Assembly: GCF_903819435.1 (NCBI RefSeq)
Contig: NZ_CAIJDP010000068.1
Location: 248,001-312,000, forward strand
DNA: 64,000 nucleotides
From: Flavobacterium salmonis
GTDB taxonomy: Bacteria; Bacteroidota; Bacteroidia; Flavobacteriales; Flavobacteriaceae
Direction: 5' to 3'
The stretch's first letter is position 1; each line of letters starts with the position of its first letter. This document shows positions 33,673 to 43,459 of the stretch, piece after piece. The translations under genes and the position numbers were made by a program. The notes under the pieces were generated by a model. It was not told the origin of the DNA. It saw only the letters and a program-made list of their open reading frames with translations, and did not search any database.

Positions 33673-34164
33673 AAAGTTACTAAGGTTCTGAGATGCTGAG
33701 TTAATAAGGTGTTTTTTTTGAAAGTTTTTTCTTATTTTTATATTTAATGAATTAAAAATATAAATATGAGTAATTTTAGAAGTCTGCTTATCTGGCAAAA
33801 ATCAATGTCCTTAACTACCAAAATTTATTCTTCAACAAATAATTTCCCAAAAGAAGAAATCTTCGGGTTAACTTCACAAATCAGACGATGTTCCATTTCT
33901 ATTCCAAGTAATATTGCTGAAGGATCTGGAAGAGAAAGTGATAAAGATTTTTTACGCTTTTTAAATATTTCAGTAGGTTCTTTATTTGAAATGCAAACTC
34001 AATTAGAAATTGCAAAAAATATAACTTATCTGAATGAACACGAATTTAATAACTTATACGAGGACAGCCGAGAAGTCGAAAGAATGTTAGTTTCATTTAT
34101 CAAAAAATTGAAAGACAGAAACTAAAAAACTCAGAATCTTAGCAACTTAGAACCTCAGCACCTT
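33673..34164 (+). repeat. Inverted-repeat pair enclosing the second IVP gene
   Basis: The left arm (33673-33708) and right arm (34130-34164) are complementary at about 26 of 36 positions, with some mismatches being G-U compatible in RNA. Both arms consist of about eight-base units ending in CTRAG or CTYAG: for example GTTCTGAG, ATGCTGAG on the left; AATCTTAG, CAACTTAG, AACCTCAG on the right. The arms enclose the IVP gene exactly as at the trp locus, but the sequence is unrelated. Confidence 0.72.
33766..34125 (+). CDS. Four-helix-bundle protein, 23S rRNA intervening-sequence (IVP) family
   Basis: A 119-residue helical protein, paralogous to the one at 6571. It begins FRSLLIWQKSMSLTTKIYS and has the signature SISIPSNIAEGSGRESDKDFLRFLNISVGSLFEMQTQL (about 43-80). 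It lies between the pRiA4b-ORF3-like gene and the nucleoid-associated protein gene in the same direction, enclosed by inverted repeats. It is closer than the trp-locus copy to the consensus of the family. Function is unknown. Confidence 0.88.
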   Translation: MSNFRSLLIWQKSMSLTTKIYSSTNNFPKEEIFGLTSQIRRCSISIPSNIAEGSGRESDKDFLRFLNISVGSLFEMQTQLEIAKNITYLNEHEFNNLYEDSREVERMLVSFIKKLKDRN

Positions 34165-34169
34165 TAAAC

Positions 34170-35228
34170 ATGATCAACTTATTCAACACCCACATCGAGA
34201 CCCTTGCGATACACCGCGTAGGAAACAAAAGCCGTAACGAAGCGATTTTTTTATCGGAACAGCCTTTTAATTTAAATGATGAAATTGTGCCTTTGATAAA
34301 AGAGTACTTTTTTAAGCCTTTTAGGGAAAAAGAAGAAAACTATTATCAGTTTGCACACGAAGTCGATCTGGATTACAACGACATGTTTAAATATGCTACG
34401 GAAATTTTTAATAATCCAGGCAATTTACAGGAGATTTCAAAAAAAATTACCACACATTTATTCGAACAGTCCAATCATCCGCACATTAAAAATGGAGAGG
34501 TTTATGTGACGTATTTAACCAATTTAAGTATTGATAATAATGTGGTTGATGCTATTGGGATTTTTAAAAGCGAGCTGCAAGCCGACTTTTTACAGTTTGA
34601 AGAAAAAGACAGTAATCTTGAAATGATTTTACAACAGGGAATCAACCTAAGTAAATTAGATAAAGGATGTTTGATCTTTAACTATAAAAAAGAAGAAGGA
34701 TACAAAATCCTCACTGTCGACAGTAACCGTTATGATGCACGTTACTGGTTAGAGCATTTTTTATCTGTTGATGCTTTTGAAGATGAAAATTTCATTACCA
34801 AAAAATATTTAAAATTCTGTCAAAACTTTGCAAAAGACGTGGTTTTACCAGCAGAAGATAAAAAAGAAGAAGTTATGTTCATGAACCGCTCTGTGAATTA
34901 TTTTGCTAAAAATGATCAATTTGAAGAGCAGAATTTCCTGAATGAAGTACTGGACAATCCTGATCTAATTCCTGAATTTAAAAACTATAAAGTTGATAAA
35001 GGAGAAAAATACAGCATCGAAGATGTAACCTCGTTCCCTATTGCCAATTCAGCTGTTTCTGACGCCAGAAAATCGATTAAAAATGTAATTAATCTGGATA
35101 CTCACATTCAGATTAAAATGGATTTTATCAACCCTGAAAGCGCTGAAAAATTTGTTGAAAAAGGCTGGGATGAAGAAAAACAAATGTATTACTACTTAGT
35201 ATATTTCAATAAAGAAGAAAAAAGCTAA
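34170..35228 (+). CDS. Nucleoid-associated protein (NdpA/YejK family)
   Basis: A 352-residue member of the 37-kDa nucleoid-associated protein family. Conserved blocks are the N-terminal ETLAIHRVGNKSRNEAIFLSEQPFNL, central QFLQFEEKDSNLEM, GCLIFNYKKEEGYKILTVDSN and the C-terminal DFINPESAEKFVEKGW. Its E. coli relative associates with the nucleoid, but its role is poorly defined. The start ATG is 5 bp after the right arm of the IVP-flanking repeat. Confidence 0.87.
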   Translation: MINLFNTHIETLAIHRVGNKSRNEAIFLSEQPFNLNDEIVPLIKEYFFKPFREKEENYYQFAHEVDLDYNDMFKYATEIFNNPGNLQEISKKITTHLFEQSNHPHIKNGEVYVTYLTNLSIDNNVVDAIGIFKSELQADFLQFEEKDSNLEMILQQGINLSKLDKGCLIFNYKKEEGYKILTVDSNRYDARYWLEHFLSVDAFEDENFITKKYLKFCQNFAKDVVLPAEDKKEEVMFMNRSVNYFAKNDQFEEQNFLNEVLDNPDLIPEFKNYKVDKGEKYSIEDVTSFPIANSAVSDARKSIKNVINLDTHIQIKMDFINPESAEKFVEKGWDEEKQMYYYLVYFNKEEKS

Positions 35229-35263
35229 GAAGCTATTCATTTTCTATTTACTTACTTAAAATA

Positions 35264-35299
35264 AAAAACGGCAATTATAATGCAATTGCCGTTTTTTTT
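35264..35299. terminator. Bidirectional terminator between convergent genes
   Basis: ACGGCAATT (35268-35276) pairs with AATTGCCGT (35284-35292); an A run precedes and a T run follows, so it can serve both the nucleoid-associated gene and the response regulator gene. Confidence 0.88.
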
Positions 35300-35705
35300 A
35301 TAGTTCAATTTTATTTTTCAGATATTCAAGCATTTGTAATGTTATAGGCTTGGAGAGAAAATCAATAATGATAGGATATTTTTTTGCTTTTGCTAAATCT
35401 TCTGGATTAATTGTAGAGGACAAAACTATAACATTTACCGAATTAAATTCATCGTAATCAGAAGTGGTAAAATGATCTAAGAACTCCCATCCCCCCATGA
35501 TCGGCATATTTAAATCGAGAAAAATTAATTGCGGTATTTTTACTGGCTGATCTTTACTGTACTTTAATGTATTAAAAAATGACAACGCTTCTTCGCCATT
35601 TTGAGCCGTACTGATCAAGTCAGAAAAACCTGCCTTTGAAATCACCTTTTTAGACAGCATCAATGTAATAGGATCGTCATCAATACATAAAATTTGTTCC
35701 AACAT
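35298..35705 (-). CDS. Single-domain response regulator
   Basis: A 135-residue receiver domain without an output domain. The acidic cluster DDD (9-11), phospho-acceptor Asp64 in LIFLDLNMPIMGGWEF, and Lys in DFLSKPI are present. It starts 3 bp after the kinase gene, so it is very probably its partner, acting by phosphotransfer or protein contact rather than by binding DNA. Confidence 0.93.
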   Translation of the reverse strand: MLEQILCIDDDPITLMLSKKVISKAGFSDLISTAQNGEEALSFFNTLKYSKDQPVKIPQLIFLDLNMPIMGGWEFLDHFTTSDYDEFNSVNVIVLSSTINPEDLAKAKKYPIIIDFLSKPITLQMLEYLKNKIEL

Positions 35706-35708
35706 AAC

Positions 35709-37421
35709 TTATTTTTTAAATGATATGATAAATGAGGTTCCTTTGTTTACCTCGCTTTCAACACTAATTGTTCCTCCCATAGTTTCAACTTGAGATTTTA
35801 CAAGATACAAACCAAGACCTTTACTATCGGGATAATTATGAAACCTTTGATACAGTCCAAAAACTTTATCACCATTTCTTTCTAAATCAATTCCGATTCC
35901 ATTATCTGTAAAAGTCAAAAAAACTCTTTGATCAATCTCTTCAGCTGTTATAGAAATTTTTAATTTTCTATTCTCAGATTTATATTTTATGGAATTAGTA
36001 AGCAAATTTAGCAATATACTTTCAATATATGCCTTATTGGTGTTAAGTAAAGGAACTTTATCTAATTTAAGTTTTATTATTGGCTTATGTGCTTCTATTT
36101 GAAAGGATAACTGACCAAACACATTTTCAAAAACTTCACTCAAAGAAACCATCTCTTTTTGCATCGAAGGATTATCTTTTATAATGATCACTTTTACTAA
36201 ATCATTAATCGTTTCGTTAAGGAGGTGTGTCGACTTATAAAAACCGCCCAATATTTCCTCTAACTCAGGATTTTCAACAGGAATATCCTCTATTAAGTTT
36301 AACAACCCCATCAAATTAGATAACGGAGCTCTTAGATTATGTGACGTGATATAAGAAAACTGTTTTAAATCCTTATTATTTTGAGTCAATTCGCGGATTA
36401 ATTGCTCTTTTTCAGTCTCTAATTTTCTTTCTTCAGTAATATCCTGTTGAATAGATATCCAATGAGACAAGACTCCTTCAACAGTAAAAATTGGAATCAT
36501 CGAAAAACGAACCCAATATTCTCTTTTGTTTTTACTGTAACTTATCGTTTCTATTAAACATTCCCGTTCTTCTTTGATCGCTTTTAGTACTTTTTTTAAG
36601 GCCTCAGAATCAGAATTAGGACCTTTAAAAACATTTGGCGACTGCCCTAAAATTTCATCAGATTCATATCCTGACATTTTAGTGAAAGCAGGGTTTACAT
36701 ACACAATTCTAGGAATTTTACCATCTGTAGAATTTGCTTCGGTAATCAAAATAGAATCTTTAGATTGCGTAATTACTGTTTCTAACAGTTTAAGCCTTTG
36801 TTCTTCTTCTTTTTGTTTTGTAATATCCTGAATAGCTCCAATCATCCTGATACCTTTACCATTATCGTCTTTTAAAAGAAAACCTCTGTCCAAAACGTAT
36901 TTGTAAGTACCATCGGCACATCTAAAACGGTATTGATCTTGCCATTTTTCAGTTTTAAGTTCAATAAACGAATATAATCTGACAGACATTTTTATAGTAT
37001 CTTCAGGATGAATTTTATCAAACCACCATTTCGAAGTCATTCCTACTTCTTCCTGTTTATATCCAAAAACATTTTCGATTCCTTTATTCCAGGTAATATA
37101 ATCTTCCGGAATCCTCCAGTCCCATATGGTATCACTGGTGGCTTTTGCAACGATGTCATATTTCTCATTAGATTTCTTGATTTCTTCATTAGCAGACTGC
37201 ATTTTTTTCAAAATAGCAATATTTCTACTTTCATTTTTCGATAAAATATAATTAAAAATCAGACCTGTAAAAAATATAAAAGCTACATCCTTTACAAAAC
37301 TAAAATAAAAGAATTCTGTTTTTAAAGCATAGCAAACTAGAAATTTATGACATAGGATTGCCATAAATAACGAAAAGATAATGTAGATCAGTATAATTTG
37401 TTTGGATTTACTTTTCATCAC
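35709..37421 (-). CDS. PAS-domain sensor histidine kinase
   Basis: A 570-residue membrane kinase. Two membrane segments at the N terminus (about 8-28 and 38-60) precede two PAS domains (about 95-205 with PAC motif YRFRCADGTYKYVLDRGF, and about 215-330). A HisKA domain follows, with the phospho-accepting His in SYITSHNLRAPLSNLMGLL, and an ATPase domain with LLTNSIKYKS, DNGIGI and KGLGLYLVK. The signal is unknown; the PAS pair suggests a small-molecule or redox cue. Tightly coupled to the following response regulator gene. Confidence 0.93.
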   Translation of the reverse strand: MMKSKSKQIILIYIIFSLFMAILCHKFLVCYALKTEFFYFSFVKDVAFIFFTGLIFNYILSKNESRNIAILKKMQSANEEIKKSNEKYDIVAKATSDTIWDWRIPEDYITWNKGIENVFGYKQEEVGMTSKWWFDKIHPEDTIKMSVRLYSFIELKTEKWQDQYRFRCADGTYKYVLDRGFLLKDDNGKGIRMIGAIQDITKQKEEEQRLKLLETVITQSKDSILITEANSTDGKIPRIVYVNPAFTKMSGYESDEILGQSPNVFKGPNSDSEALKKVLKAIKEERECLIETISYSKNKREYWVRFSMIPIFTVEGVLSHWISIQQDITEERKLETEKEQLIRELTQNNKDLKQFSYITSHNLRAPLSNLMGLLNLIEDIPVENPELEEILGGFYKSTHLLNETINDLVKVIIIKDNPSMQKEMVSLSEVFENVFGQLSFQIEAHKPIIKLKLDKVPLLNTNKAYIESILLNLLTNSIKYKSENRKLKISITAEEIDQRVFLTFTDNGIGIDLERNGDKVFGLYQRFHNYPDSKGLGLYLVKSQVETMGGTISVESEVNKGTSFIISFKK

Positions 37422-37548
37422 TCAAATATAGGAAAATTAACCAAATTGAAATGCTTTTAAAGCTATAGAATTTTTAAGTATTCATTAAACTAATTCGTTG
37501 GCATTACGTAAACTATCTGCAAAACGTTTTTTATATCAAAATAAAGTG

Positions 37549-37556
37549 TACCTTTG
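37549..37556 (+). promoter_or_regulatory. Putative -7 box of typA
   Basis: TACCTTTG fits TAnnTTTG, 19 bp before the typA ATG. Confidence 0.5.
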
Positions 37557-37575
37557 CACCCATTAAAAATCACAG

Positions 37576-39372
37576 ATGGAATCTATTAGAAACATTGCAA
37601 TTATTGCCCACGTCGATCACGGTAAAACCACTTTGGTTGATAAAATTATGTATCACTGTCAATTATTTCGTGAAAACGAAAACACAGGTGATTTAATTCT
37701 TGATAATAACGATTTGGAGCGTGAAAGAGGTATTACAATTACTTCAAAAAACGTATCTGTTCAATATAAAGGAACGAAAATCAATATTATTGACACTCCT
37801 GGTCACGCCGATTTTGGAGGTGAAGTAGAACGTGTATTGAACATGGCCGATGGTGTATGTTTGCTAGTGGATGCTTTTGAAGGTCCGATGCCACAAACTC
37901 GTTTCGTTTTACAAAAAGCGATTGATTTAGGTCTTAAGCCTTGTGTAGTTATCAATAAAGTTGATAAAGAAAACTGTACGCCTGAAGAAGTTCACGAAAA
38001 AGTTTTTGACTTAATGTTTGAATTAGGTGCTGAAGAATGGCAGTTGGATTTCCCGACAGTTTATGGCTCTGCTAAGAACAACTGGATGTCTGATCATTGG
38101 GAAAACGTAACTGATAATGTTGAAGCATTATTGGATATGGTTGTTGACAATGTACCAGCTCCTAAAGTTTCAGAAGGAAATCCACAAATGTTGATTACTT
38201 CTTTAGATTTCTCTGCATTTACAGGTCGTATCGCTATCGGACGTCTTGAAAGAGGCATTTTAAAAGAAGGTATGCCAATATCTTTGGTAAAAAGAGACGG
38301 TACTGTAACAAAATCAAGAATTAAAGAATTACATACTTTTGAAGGTCTTGGCCGTAAAAAAGTTACAGAAGTAATTGCTGGAGATATTTGTGCTGTTGTA
38401 GGTGTTGAAGGTTTTGAAATTGGAGATACTATCTCTGATCATGAAAATCCTGAAGGATTAGCATCTATTGCTATCGATGAGCCTACGATGAGTATGTTAT
38501 TCACAATTAATGACTCTCCTTTTTTTGGTAAAGAGGGTAAGTTTGTAACTTCTCGTCATATTAGAGAGCGTTTAACAAAAGAATTAGAGAAAAACTTAGC
38601 GATGAAGTTAGGTGAAACCGATTCTGCAGATAAATTCATGGTTTTTGGTCGTGGTGTACTTCACTTATCTGTTCTTATTGAAACAATGAGAAGAGAAGGT
38701 TATGAGCTTCAAATTGGTCAGCCACAAGTTATCATCAAAGAAATTGATGGTAAAAAATGTGAGCCAATTGAGGAATTGACAATCGATTTACCAGAATCAC
38801 TTTCTGGAAGAGCAGTTGAGTTCGTTACTATGCGTAAAGGTGAAATGCTAAGTATGGAAACTAAAGGTGACCGTATGATTGTAAAATTTAATATTCCATC
38901 TCGTGGAATTATTGGATTGCGTAATCAATTGCTTACTGCTACTGCTGGTGAAGCTATTATGGCACACCGTTTCATTGGATATGAGCCTTACAAAGGTGAA
39001 ATCGCAGGACGTAACAAAGGCTCTTTGATTTCTATGGAAAAAGGAAAAGCTATTCCTTATTCTATTGATAAATTACAGGATCGTGGTAAGTTTTTTGTTG
39101 AACCAAATGCTGAAATCTATGAAGGTCAGGTAATTGGTGAAAACTCTCGTGGTGATGATATGTGTGTAAACGTAACGAAAGAGAAAAAACAATCTAACGT
39201 TCGTTCTTCCGGAAATGATGAAAAAGCCAGAATTATCCCTCCAATCATTTTCTCATTAGAAGAAGCATTAGAGTACATTCAAAAAGATGAATATGTAGAG
39301 GTTACTCCAAAATCTATTCGTTTAAGAAAAATCTATTTGACAGAAACTGATAGAAAAAGATTTAAATTCTAA
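37576..39372 (+). CDS. typA: Ribosome-binding GTPase TypA/BipA
   Basis: A 598-residue translational GTPase needed for late 50S assembly and growth in the cold or under stress. G1 is [10 protein letters not shown] (11-20), the switch region is [12 protein letters not shown]3 is [11 protein letters not shown], and G4 is NKVDK. Later domains resemble EF-G, with [15 protein letters not shown] and the C-terminal [17 protein letters not shown] block specific to TypA. It is monocistronic with its own promoter box and a strong terminator. Codon use is more biased than in neighbours, as expected for a highly expressed gene. Confidence 0.97.
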   Translation: MESIRNIAIIAHVDHGKTTLVDKIMYHCQLFRENENTGDLILDNNDLERERGITITSKNVSVQYKGTKINIIDTPGHADFGGEVERVLNMADGVCLLVDAFEGPMPQTRFVLQKAIDLGLKPCVVINKVDKENCTPEEVHEKVFDLMFELGAEEWQLDFPTVYGSAKNNWMSDHWENVTDNVEALLDMVVDNVPAPKVSEGNPQMLITSLDFSAFTGRIAIGRLERGILKEGMPISLVKRDGTVTKSRIKELHTFEGLGRKKVTEVIAGDICAVVGVEGFEIGDTISDHENPEGLASIAIDEPTMSMLFTINDSPFFGKEGKFVTSRHIRERLTKELEKNLAMKLGETDSADKFMVFGRGVLHLSVLIETMRREGYELQIGQPQVIIKEIDGKKCEPIEELTIDLPESLSGRAVEFVTMRKGEMLSMETKGDRMIVKFNIPSRGIIGLRNQLLTATAGEAIMAHRFIGYEPYKGEIAGRNKGSLISMEKGKAIPYSIDKLQDRGKFFVEPNAEIYEGQVIGENSRGDDMCVNVTKEKKQSNVRSSGNDEKARIIPPIIFSLEEALEYIQKDEYVEVTPKSIRLRKIYLTETDRKRFKF

Positions 39373-39394
39373 TCTTTTAAATTTCAATATTAAA

Positions 39395-39437
39395 AATCCC
39401 AAATTCCTAACTTAATGGAATTTGGGATTCTTTTTTT
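39395..39437 (+). terminator. Terminator after typA
   Basis: A 13-bp stem AATCCCAAATTCC (39395-39407) with GGAATTTGGGATT (39417-39429), loop of nine, followed by C and seven T. Confidence 0.9.
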
Positions 39438-39505
39438 AAGGGCATTCCTTATTGGAATTAATAAATTTCAATAAGTTATCTTTTCAATAAAAATTACTTT
39501 AGCTT

Positions 39506-39532
39506 CACAACCCTGAAGTTTAGCAGGTTGTG
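39506..39532. repeat. Unassigned hairpin in the typA-ABC intergenic region
   Basis: CACAA-CCTG pairs with CAGG-TTGTG (39506-39515 with 39524-39532, one bulged C). It has no T run on either strand, so it is not a terminator. The rest of 39438-39635 shows nothing else recognisable. Confidence 0.4.
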
Positions 39533-39635
39533 TCACTGTAAGAAATGCATAATAACTAAATTTTTCTACAATTTTTTTTTGAAATATAATTATTTTTCTA
39601 TGCGAAACTGAAATTGAAACCTCGTGACAAAACAA

Positions 39636-40472
39636 TTACAAATCTCTGTTTTTTAATATTTTATATGAAAAATAAACAAATAAGAATGTCCAGATTAAAA
39701 CAATTAAAATTGAAAAATAATTAACACTGTAATCAATATTATTCTCATAACCTATTTGATTCTGAATATTTTTTATCATTGATAATCTAGGGAACGGAAG
39801 CAAAATCAAATTTGACATGGCCTCTAAAGGCAGAAACTGCGTAATAGTATAACCTTTAGTGCTTTCGGGAAATATTTGAAACACTAAAATACCTTTTATA
39901 ATTCCTTCTAAAATACTCCAAACCAAAAGAAATCCTAATGCAAAGGCAGAACGCTTTACTAAAATCCCAAGAAACAAACAGAAAGAAAAGAAACCGGTAA
40001 GTTTTACAAAAAACGCCAACAGATAATCTAAATCTGTGAAGACAATTCCAAACTCAGTATAGGATGAAAAACATAATCCTAAAATCAAGGTCATTATAAA
40101 AACAAAAATTGTTGAACAGAAAGCAAAAACTACAACGGTTAAGAATTTTGACAAAACAAATTCTTTTTTACTTAAACCGTCAATTAGATTTTGTTTTAAA
40201 GTACCGTAACTATATTCATTTGCCATCATAGAAACAATTACAATTGCGAGAAAAAATTTCAGCCAGGCAGCTATATAGGTGTTAAAATGCCAAATAAATG
40301 GAAAGTTAAAAATTCCCATTTCGGCAAAGTGAAATTTTAAAAAGCCTATATCGAATTTTATTGAAGCAATTAATGCTATAAATGAAAGCAGAATAAAATA
40401 AATTAATGTCAGCACTTTACTGGCTTTATTTTTCCAGATTTTTTGTAATTCTATAGAGATAAGTCTGTTCAT
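39636..40472 (-). CDS. ABC transporter permease
   Basis: A 278-residue protein with six membrane segments in the ABC-2 arrangement and a long first extracytoplasmic loop. It starts MNRLISIELQKIWKNKASKVLTLIYFILL, a typical amphipathic entry helix. It is encoded 2 bp after its ATPase. Substrate is unknown; the architecture resembles peptide or lantibiotic-immunity (and gliding-type) exporters in the same family. Confidence 0.88.
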   Translation of the reverse strand: MNRLISIELQKIWKNKASKVLTLIYFILLSFIALIASIKFDIGFLKFHFAEMGIFNFPFIWHFNTYIAAWLKFFLAIVIVSMMANEYSYGTLKQNLIDGLSKKEFVLSKFLTVVVFAFCSTIFVFIMTLILGLCFSSYTEFGIVFTDLDYLLAFFVKLTGFFSFCLFLGILVKRSAFALGFLLVWSILEGIIKGILVFQIFPESTKGYTITQFLPLEAMSNLILLPFPRLSMIKNIQNQIGYENNIDYSVNYFSILIVLIWTFLFVYFSYKILKNRDL

Positions 40473-40474
40473 GG

Positions 40475-41386
40475 TTAGTTGTTTTGAACGCTGGCGTTTT
40501 TTGTTAATTCTAAAAATTGGGCTTCTAAACTATTTTTGCGTTTCACCAAATGGCTCAATGCAATATTTTTTGAAAATAGAAACCTATTTAACTCGGAAGC
40601 AGATAGTTCTGATTTTAAGTAAACCAAAAATTTGCCTTCCTCTTCAGTTATTCTGTCAATTGCAGGATGCTCATTCAAAATAATCTTCAACGCTTCATTA
40701 TTCTCAGACTGAATTTCAAAGAAACCTTCATTTGCAGACATTCCGTCAACAGATCCTGAATATAGCATCTCCCCTTTTCGCAAAACAACCACATGCGAAC
40801 AAACTTTTTCAACTTCATCTAATAAATGCGAAGCCAGTAAAATAGTGGTTCCCTGTGAAGCAATTTTTTTAATAATATCCCGAATCTGATGAATTCCCTG
40901 TGGATCTAAACCATTTGTGGGCTCATCTAAGATTAAAATTTCCGGATCATTTAAAAGTGCCGAAGCAATAGCCAGACGCTGCTTCATCCCTAATGAAAAA
41001 GTACTAAACTTACTATTCTTTCTTTCAGTCAAACCAACTAAGTCAAGCTTTTCATAGATTTTAGAATAATCAATACTTTTTATTTTACAAACAAGCTTTA
41101 GGTTTTCTTCTGCTGTCATATAAGGATAAAAATTAGGGCGTTCAATTATTGCACCTACTTTTTTCAACGCTTCATGAGTTTGCATTTTACCTCCAAACCA
41201 ACTGTAATTACCTGATGTTCGGTTTACAACATTCAGAACAATTCCCAAAGTTGTCGATTTTCCGCTTCCGTTTGGCCCTAAAATACCATAAACGCGTCCT
41301 TTTTGTATTTCAAAAGATATATTTTTCAAGGCTTGAATTCGCCCATATCTTTTGTGAAGATTCTCAATTCTAAGTATGGTTTCCAA
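40475..41386 (-). CDS. ABC transporter ATP-binding protein
   Basis: A 303-residue ATPase with Walker A GPNGSGKST (about 38-46), signature LGMKQRLAIA, Walker B ILDEPTNGLDP and switch SHLLDE. The C-terminal 80 residues are an accessory domain of the bacitracin/lantibiotic exporter type. Translation begins at TTG (41386) giving METILRIENLHKRYG; no upstream in-frame ATG improves the fit. It forms a two-gene unit with the permease. Confidence 0.93.
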   Translation of the reverse strand: METILRIENLHKRYGRIQALKNISFEIQKGRVYGILGPNGSGKSTTLGIVLNVVNRTSGNYSWFGGKMQTHEALKKVGAIIERPNFYPYMTAEENLKLVCKIKSIDYSKIYEKLDLVGLTERKNSKFSTFSLGMKQRLAIASALLNDPEILILDEPTNGLDPQGIHQIRDIIKKIASQGTTILLASHLLDEVEKVCSHVVVLRKGEMLYSGSVDGMSANEGFFEIQSENNEALKIILNEHPAIDRITEEEGKFLVYLKSELSASELNRFLFSKNIALSHLVKRKNSLEAQFLELTKNASVQNN

Positions 41387-41457
41387 ATTTATTTCGGTTT
41401 TAGTTTTTAGTAAGACGTTTCAACTGGATTTTTGTTACTCCTAAATATAAATTAATG

Positions 41458-41465
41458 TAAATTTG
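41458..41465 (+). promoter_or_regulatory. Putative -7 box of the kinase-like gene
   Basis: TAAATTTG fits TAnnTTTG, 17 bp before the ATG at 41483. A TTG at 41477 lies between them and would lengthen the protein by two residues only. Confidence 0.4.
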
Positions 41466-41482
41466 CATTAAAGATATTGAAA

Positions 41483-42535
41483 ATGAGCGAGCCTTTAATG
41501 CTGTTAAAAAAACCTTCTTACCCTTTAACACAATCACTTTTAAGCTATTTAGAACGATACGAACGTATCTCGAAAGTATCTGTGTTTTATGATGACTTAT
41601 TACGCTTTTCAGGCTCTGTTAATGTTTATGACAAAAATGATATTGATACCTTGTGGATAAGGGTTTATTATAATGAATTTGAAAGAAATGAAATCGACCT
41701 CAATTTGAAGAAGATTTATTCTCTTTTACATTCAGACGGAAACAGCGAGATTATTCAATTTTTAAACGTTGATGCAATTGATTATTGTACTTTTGGAAAT
41801 TCGAAACCTTTCCGAATAAAAGTCCGAAATATTCTTAATGACAATTATGTCCATTTTTACATTAAAAAAGCAGATGCATCCCGAATTTACGGGTTAGAAT
41901 TAGAAGACATTTTATCACCTGATAAAATCAACTTTCTGGTTTATAGGGATACCTTAATTGAAGAACATATTATAGGCATTCCGGGTGATGTTTTTATGGA
42001 TACCTTATTAGACACTTGTAGCGAAACCGAAAAATCACAAATCGCAAAAGAGTTTGTAAAATTCAACGAGCGGTGTATGATCAGGCTTTTAGGCGACATG
42101 CGTGCTTACAACTATGTAATTGTGCCTATTCATGATTTTGATCAGGTAGTCTACAAAATTCGTCCCATAGATTTTGACCAGCAATGTTATGAAGGAAATT
42201 TCAAGGTATATCGCCCTCAGTTTTTTAAGGAAAATTATCCAATGATAAAACTGATTAAGGAAAAACTTGAAGAACGTTCAATTTTTCAATACAAAGACGA
42301 AGAACGGGCTATTTTGGCAAAACGTATTCACTCTGCCGAAAACAGAATTAAAAAACTACTTAACATAATGTGCCACGACACCATATCTACAGAAGAGCAT
42401 TTAAATCAGCTAAAAATGGAATTGTACCGTTATACTAATGATATGAATTTTAAAAATGCTAAATCAATGGGGCATATTATGCATGCAGCTTTTGAATTCA
42501 TAACCCGTAATTTTAAAAACACCAATTTGGTTTAA
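41483..42535 (+). CDS. Protein of unknown function with kinase-like motifs
   Basis: A 350-residue soluble protein with no signal peptide. No family was recognised with confidence. A catalytic-loop-like sequence RLLGDMRAYNYVI has Asp205 and Asn210 spaced as in protein-kinase-like enzymes (D-x4-N), and IRPIDFDQQ (Asp230) would match the metal-binding DFG/IDFD element. The C-terminal 90 residues form a helical region. A glycine-rich loop is not evident. It starts an operon with a lipoprotein 13 bp downstream. A small-molecule phosphotransferase is one possibility; a degraded pseudokinase is another. Confidence 0.6.
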   Translation: MSEPLMLLKKPSYPLTQSLLSYLERYERISKVSVFYDDLLRFSGSVNVYDKNDIDTLWIRVYYNEFERNEIDLNLKKIYSLLHSDGNSEIIQFLNVDAIDYCTFGNSKPFRIKVRNILNDNYVHFYIKKADASRIYGLELEDILSPDKINFLVYRDTLIEEHIIGIPGDVFMDTLLDTCSETEKSQIAKEFVKFNERCMIRLLGDMRAYNYVIVPIHDFDQVVYKIRPIDFDQQCYEGNFKVYRPQFFKENYPMIKLIKEKLEERSIFQYKDEERAILAKRIHSAENRIKKLLNIMCHDTISTEEHLNQLKMELYRYTNDMNFKNAKSMGHIMHAAFEFITRNFKNTNLV

Positions 42536-42548
42536 AAATAAATAATCT

Positions 42549-43409
42549 ATGAAAAAGTTTTTTTTGTTTGGAATTTCTATAGTTTTATTAGCTTGTCAAC
42601 AACAATCCAATACTGATTTAAAAACGCTTTATTCACTTCCAAAAAAGTTAAAGGAAGTATCCGGCATTACTTATTTTCCCGAAACCAATATGATTTACAC
42701 CTTGGAAGACAGTGGGAATAAAAATGAAGTTTACGCTATTAATTCACAAGGAAAATTAGAGAAAACTATCTCTATTACAAACGCCCAAAATGTAGATTGG
42801 GAAGATATTACAAAAGACAAAGAGGAAAATATTTACATCGGTGATTTTGGTAATAATGATAATGAACGTCAGGATTTGTGTATTTACAAAGTAGCAAAAG
42901 CAGAGTTAAGTAAAGAAAATGCAGTTTCTGAGTATAAAGTTTCTTTTTCATATCCTGAACAGACAGAATTTCCGCCTAAGAAAAAAGAACTATTCTACGA
43001 TGTTGAAGGTTTTTTTGAATACCAAAATTACTTTTATCTCTTTACCAAAAACCGAAGCAAAGGTTTTGACGGAACTGCTTTTATTTATAAAATAAAAAAT
43101 GCTCCCGGAACTCAAAAAGCTGTTAAAATAGGCGAATTTAACACTTGTAACAATTACAATCATTGTGTTTTAACCAGCGCAACGATTAGTCCAGACGGAA
43201 CAAAAATAGCGTTATTAAGTCACGATAAAATTGTTTTATTTAAAGATTTTAACGGTGATTCTTTTAACAAAGGCTCTCAAACAGAAATTGCCTTAAACCA
43301 CTTTTCACAAAAAGAAGCTGTTGTTTTTAAAGACAATAATACTTTATTAATTGCTGATGAAAAGACAAATAAAATCGGAGGTAATGTTTACGAATTAAGA
43401 CTGAAGTAA
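42549..43409 (+). CDS. Lipoprotein, beta-propeller-like (SdiA-regulated type)
   Basis: A 286-residue lipoprotein, with lipobox VLLAC (Cys16) preceding QQQSNTD. The rest consists of repeated beta strands in the pattern of a propeller, with LKEVSGITYFPETNMIYTLEDSGN and later IYIGDFGNNDNERQD and TIALLSHDKIVLF-like blades. It resembles SdiA-regulated or esterase-like beta-propellers that bind calcium, but no activity is proven. It follows the kinase-like gene after 13 bp. Confidence 0.7.
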   Translation: MKKFFLFGISIVLLACQQQSNTDLKTLYSLPKKLKEVSGITYFPETNMIYTLEDSGNKNEVYAINSQGKLEKTISITNAQNVDWEDITKDKEENIYIGDFGNNDNERQDLCIYKVAKAELSKENAVSEYKVSFSYPEQTEFPPKKKELFYDVEGFFEYQNYFYLFTKNRSKGFDGTAFIYKIKNAPGTQKAVKIGEFNTCNNYNHCVLTSATISPDGTKIALLSHDKIVLFKDFNGDSFNKGSQTEIALNHFSQKEAVVFKDNNTLLIADEKTNKIGGNVYELRLK

Positions 43410-43459
43410 CTTATTATTTATTTTTAATAGCGCCAATTAATATTTTGGAAAATCTGCTT

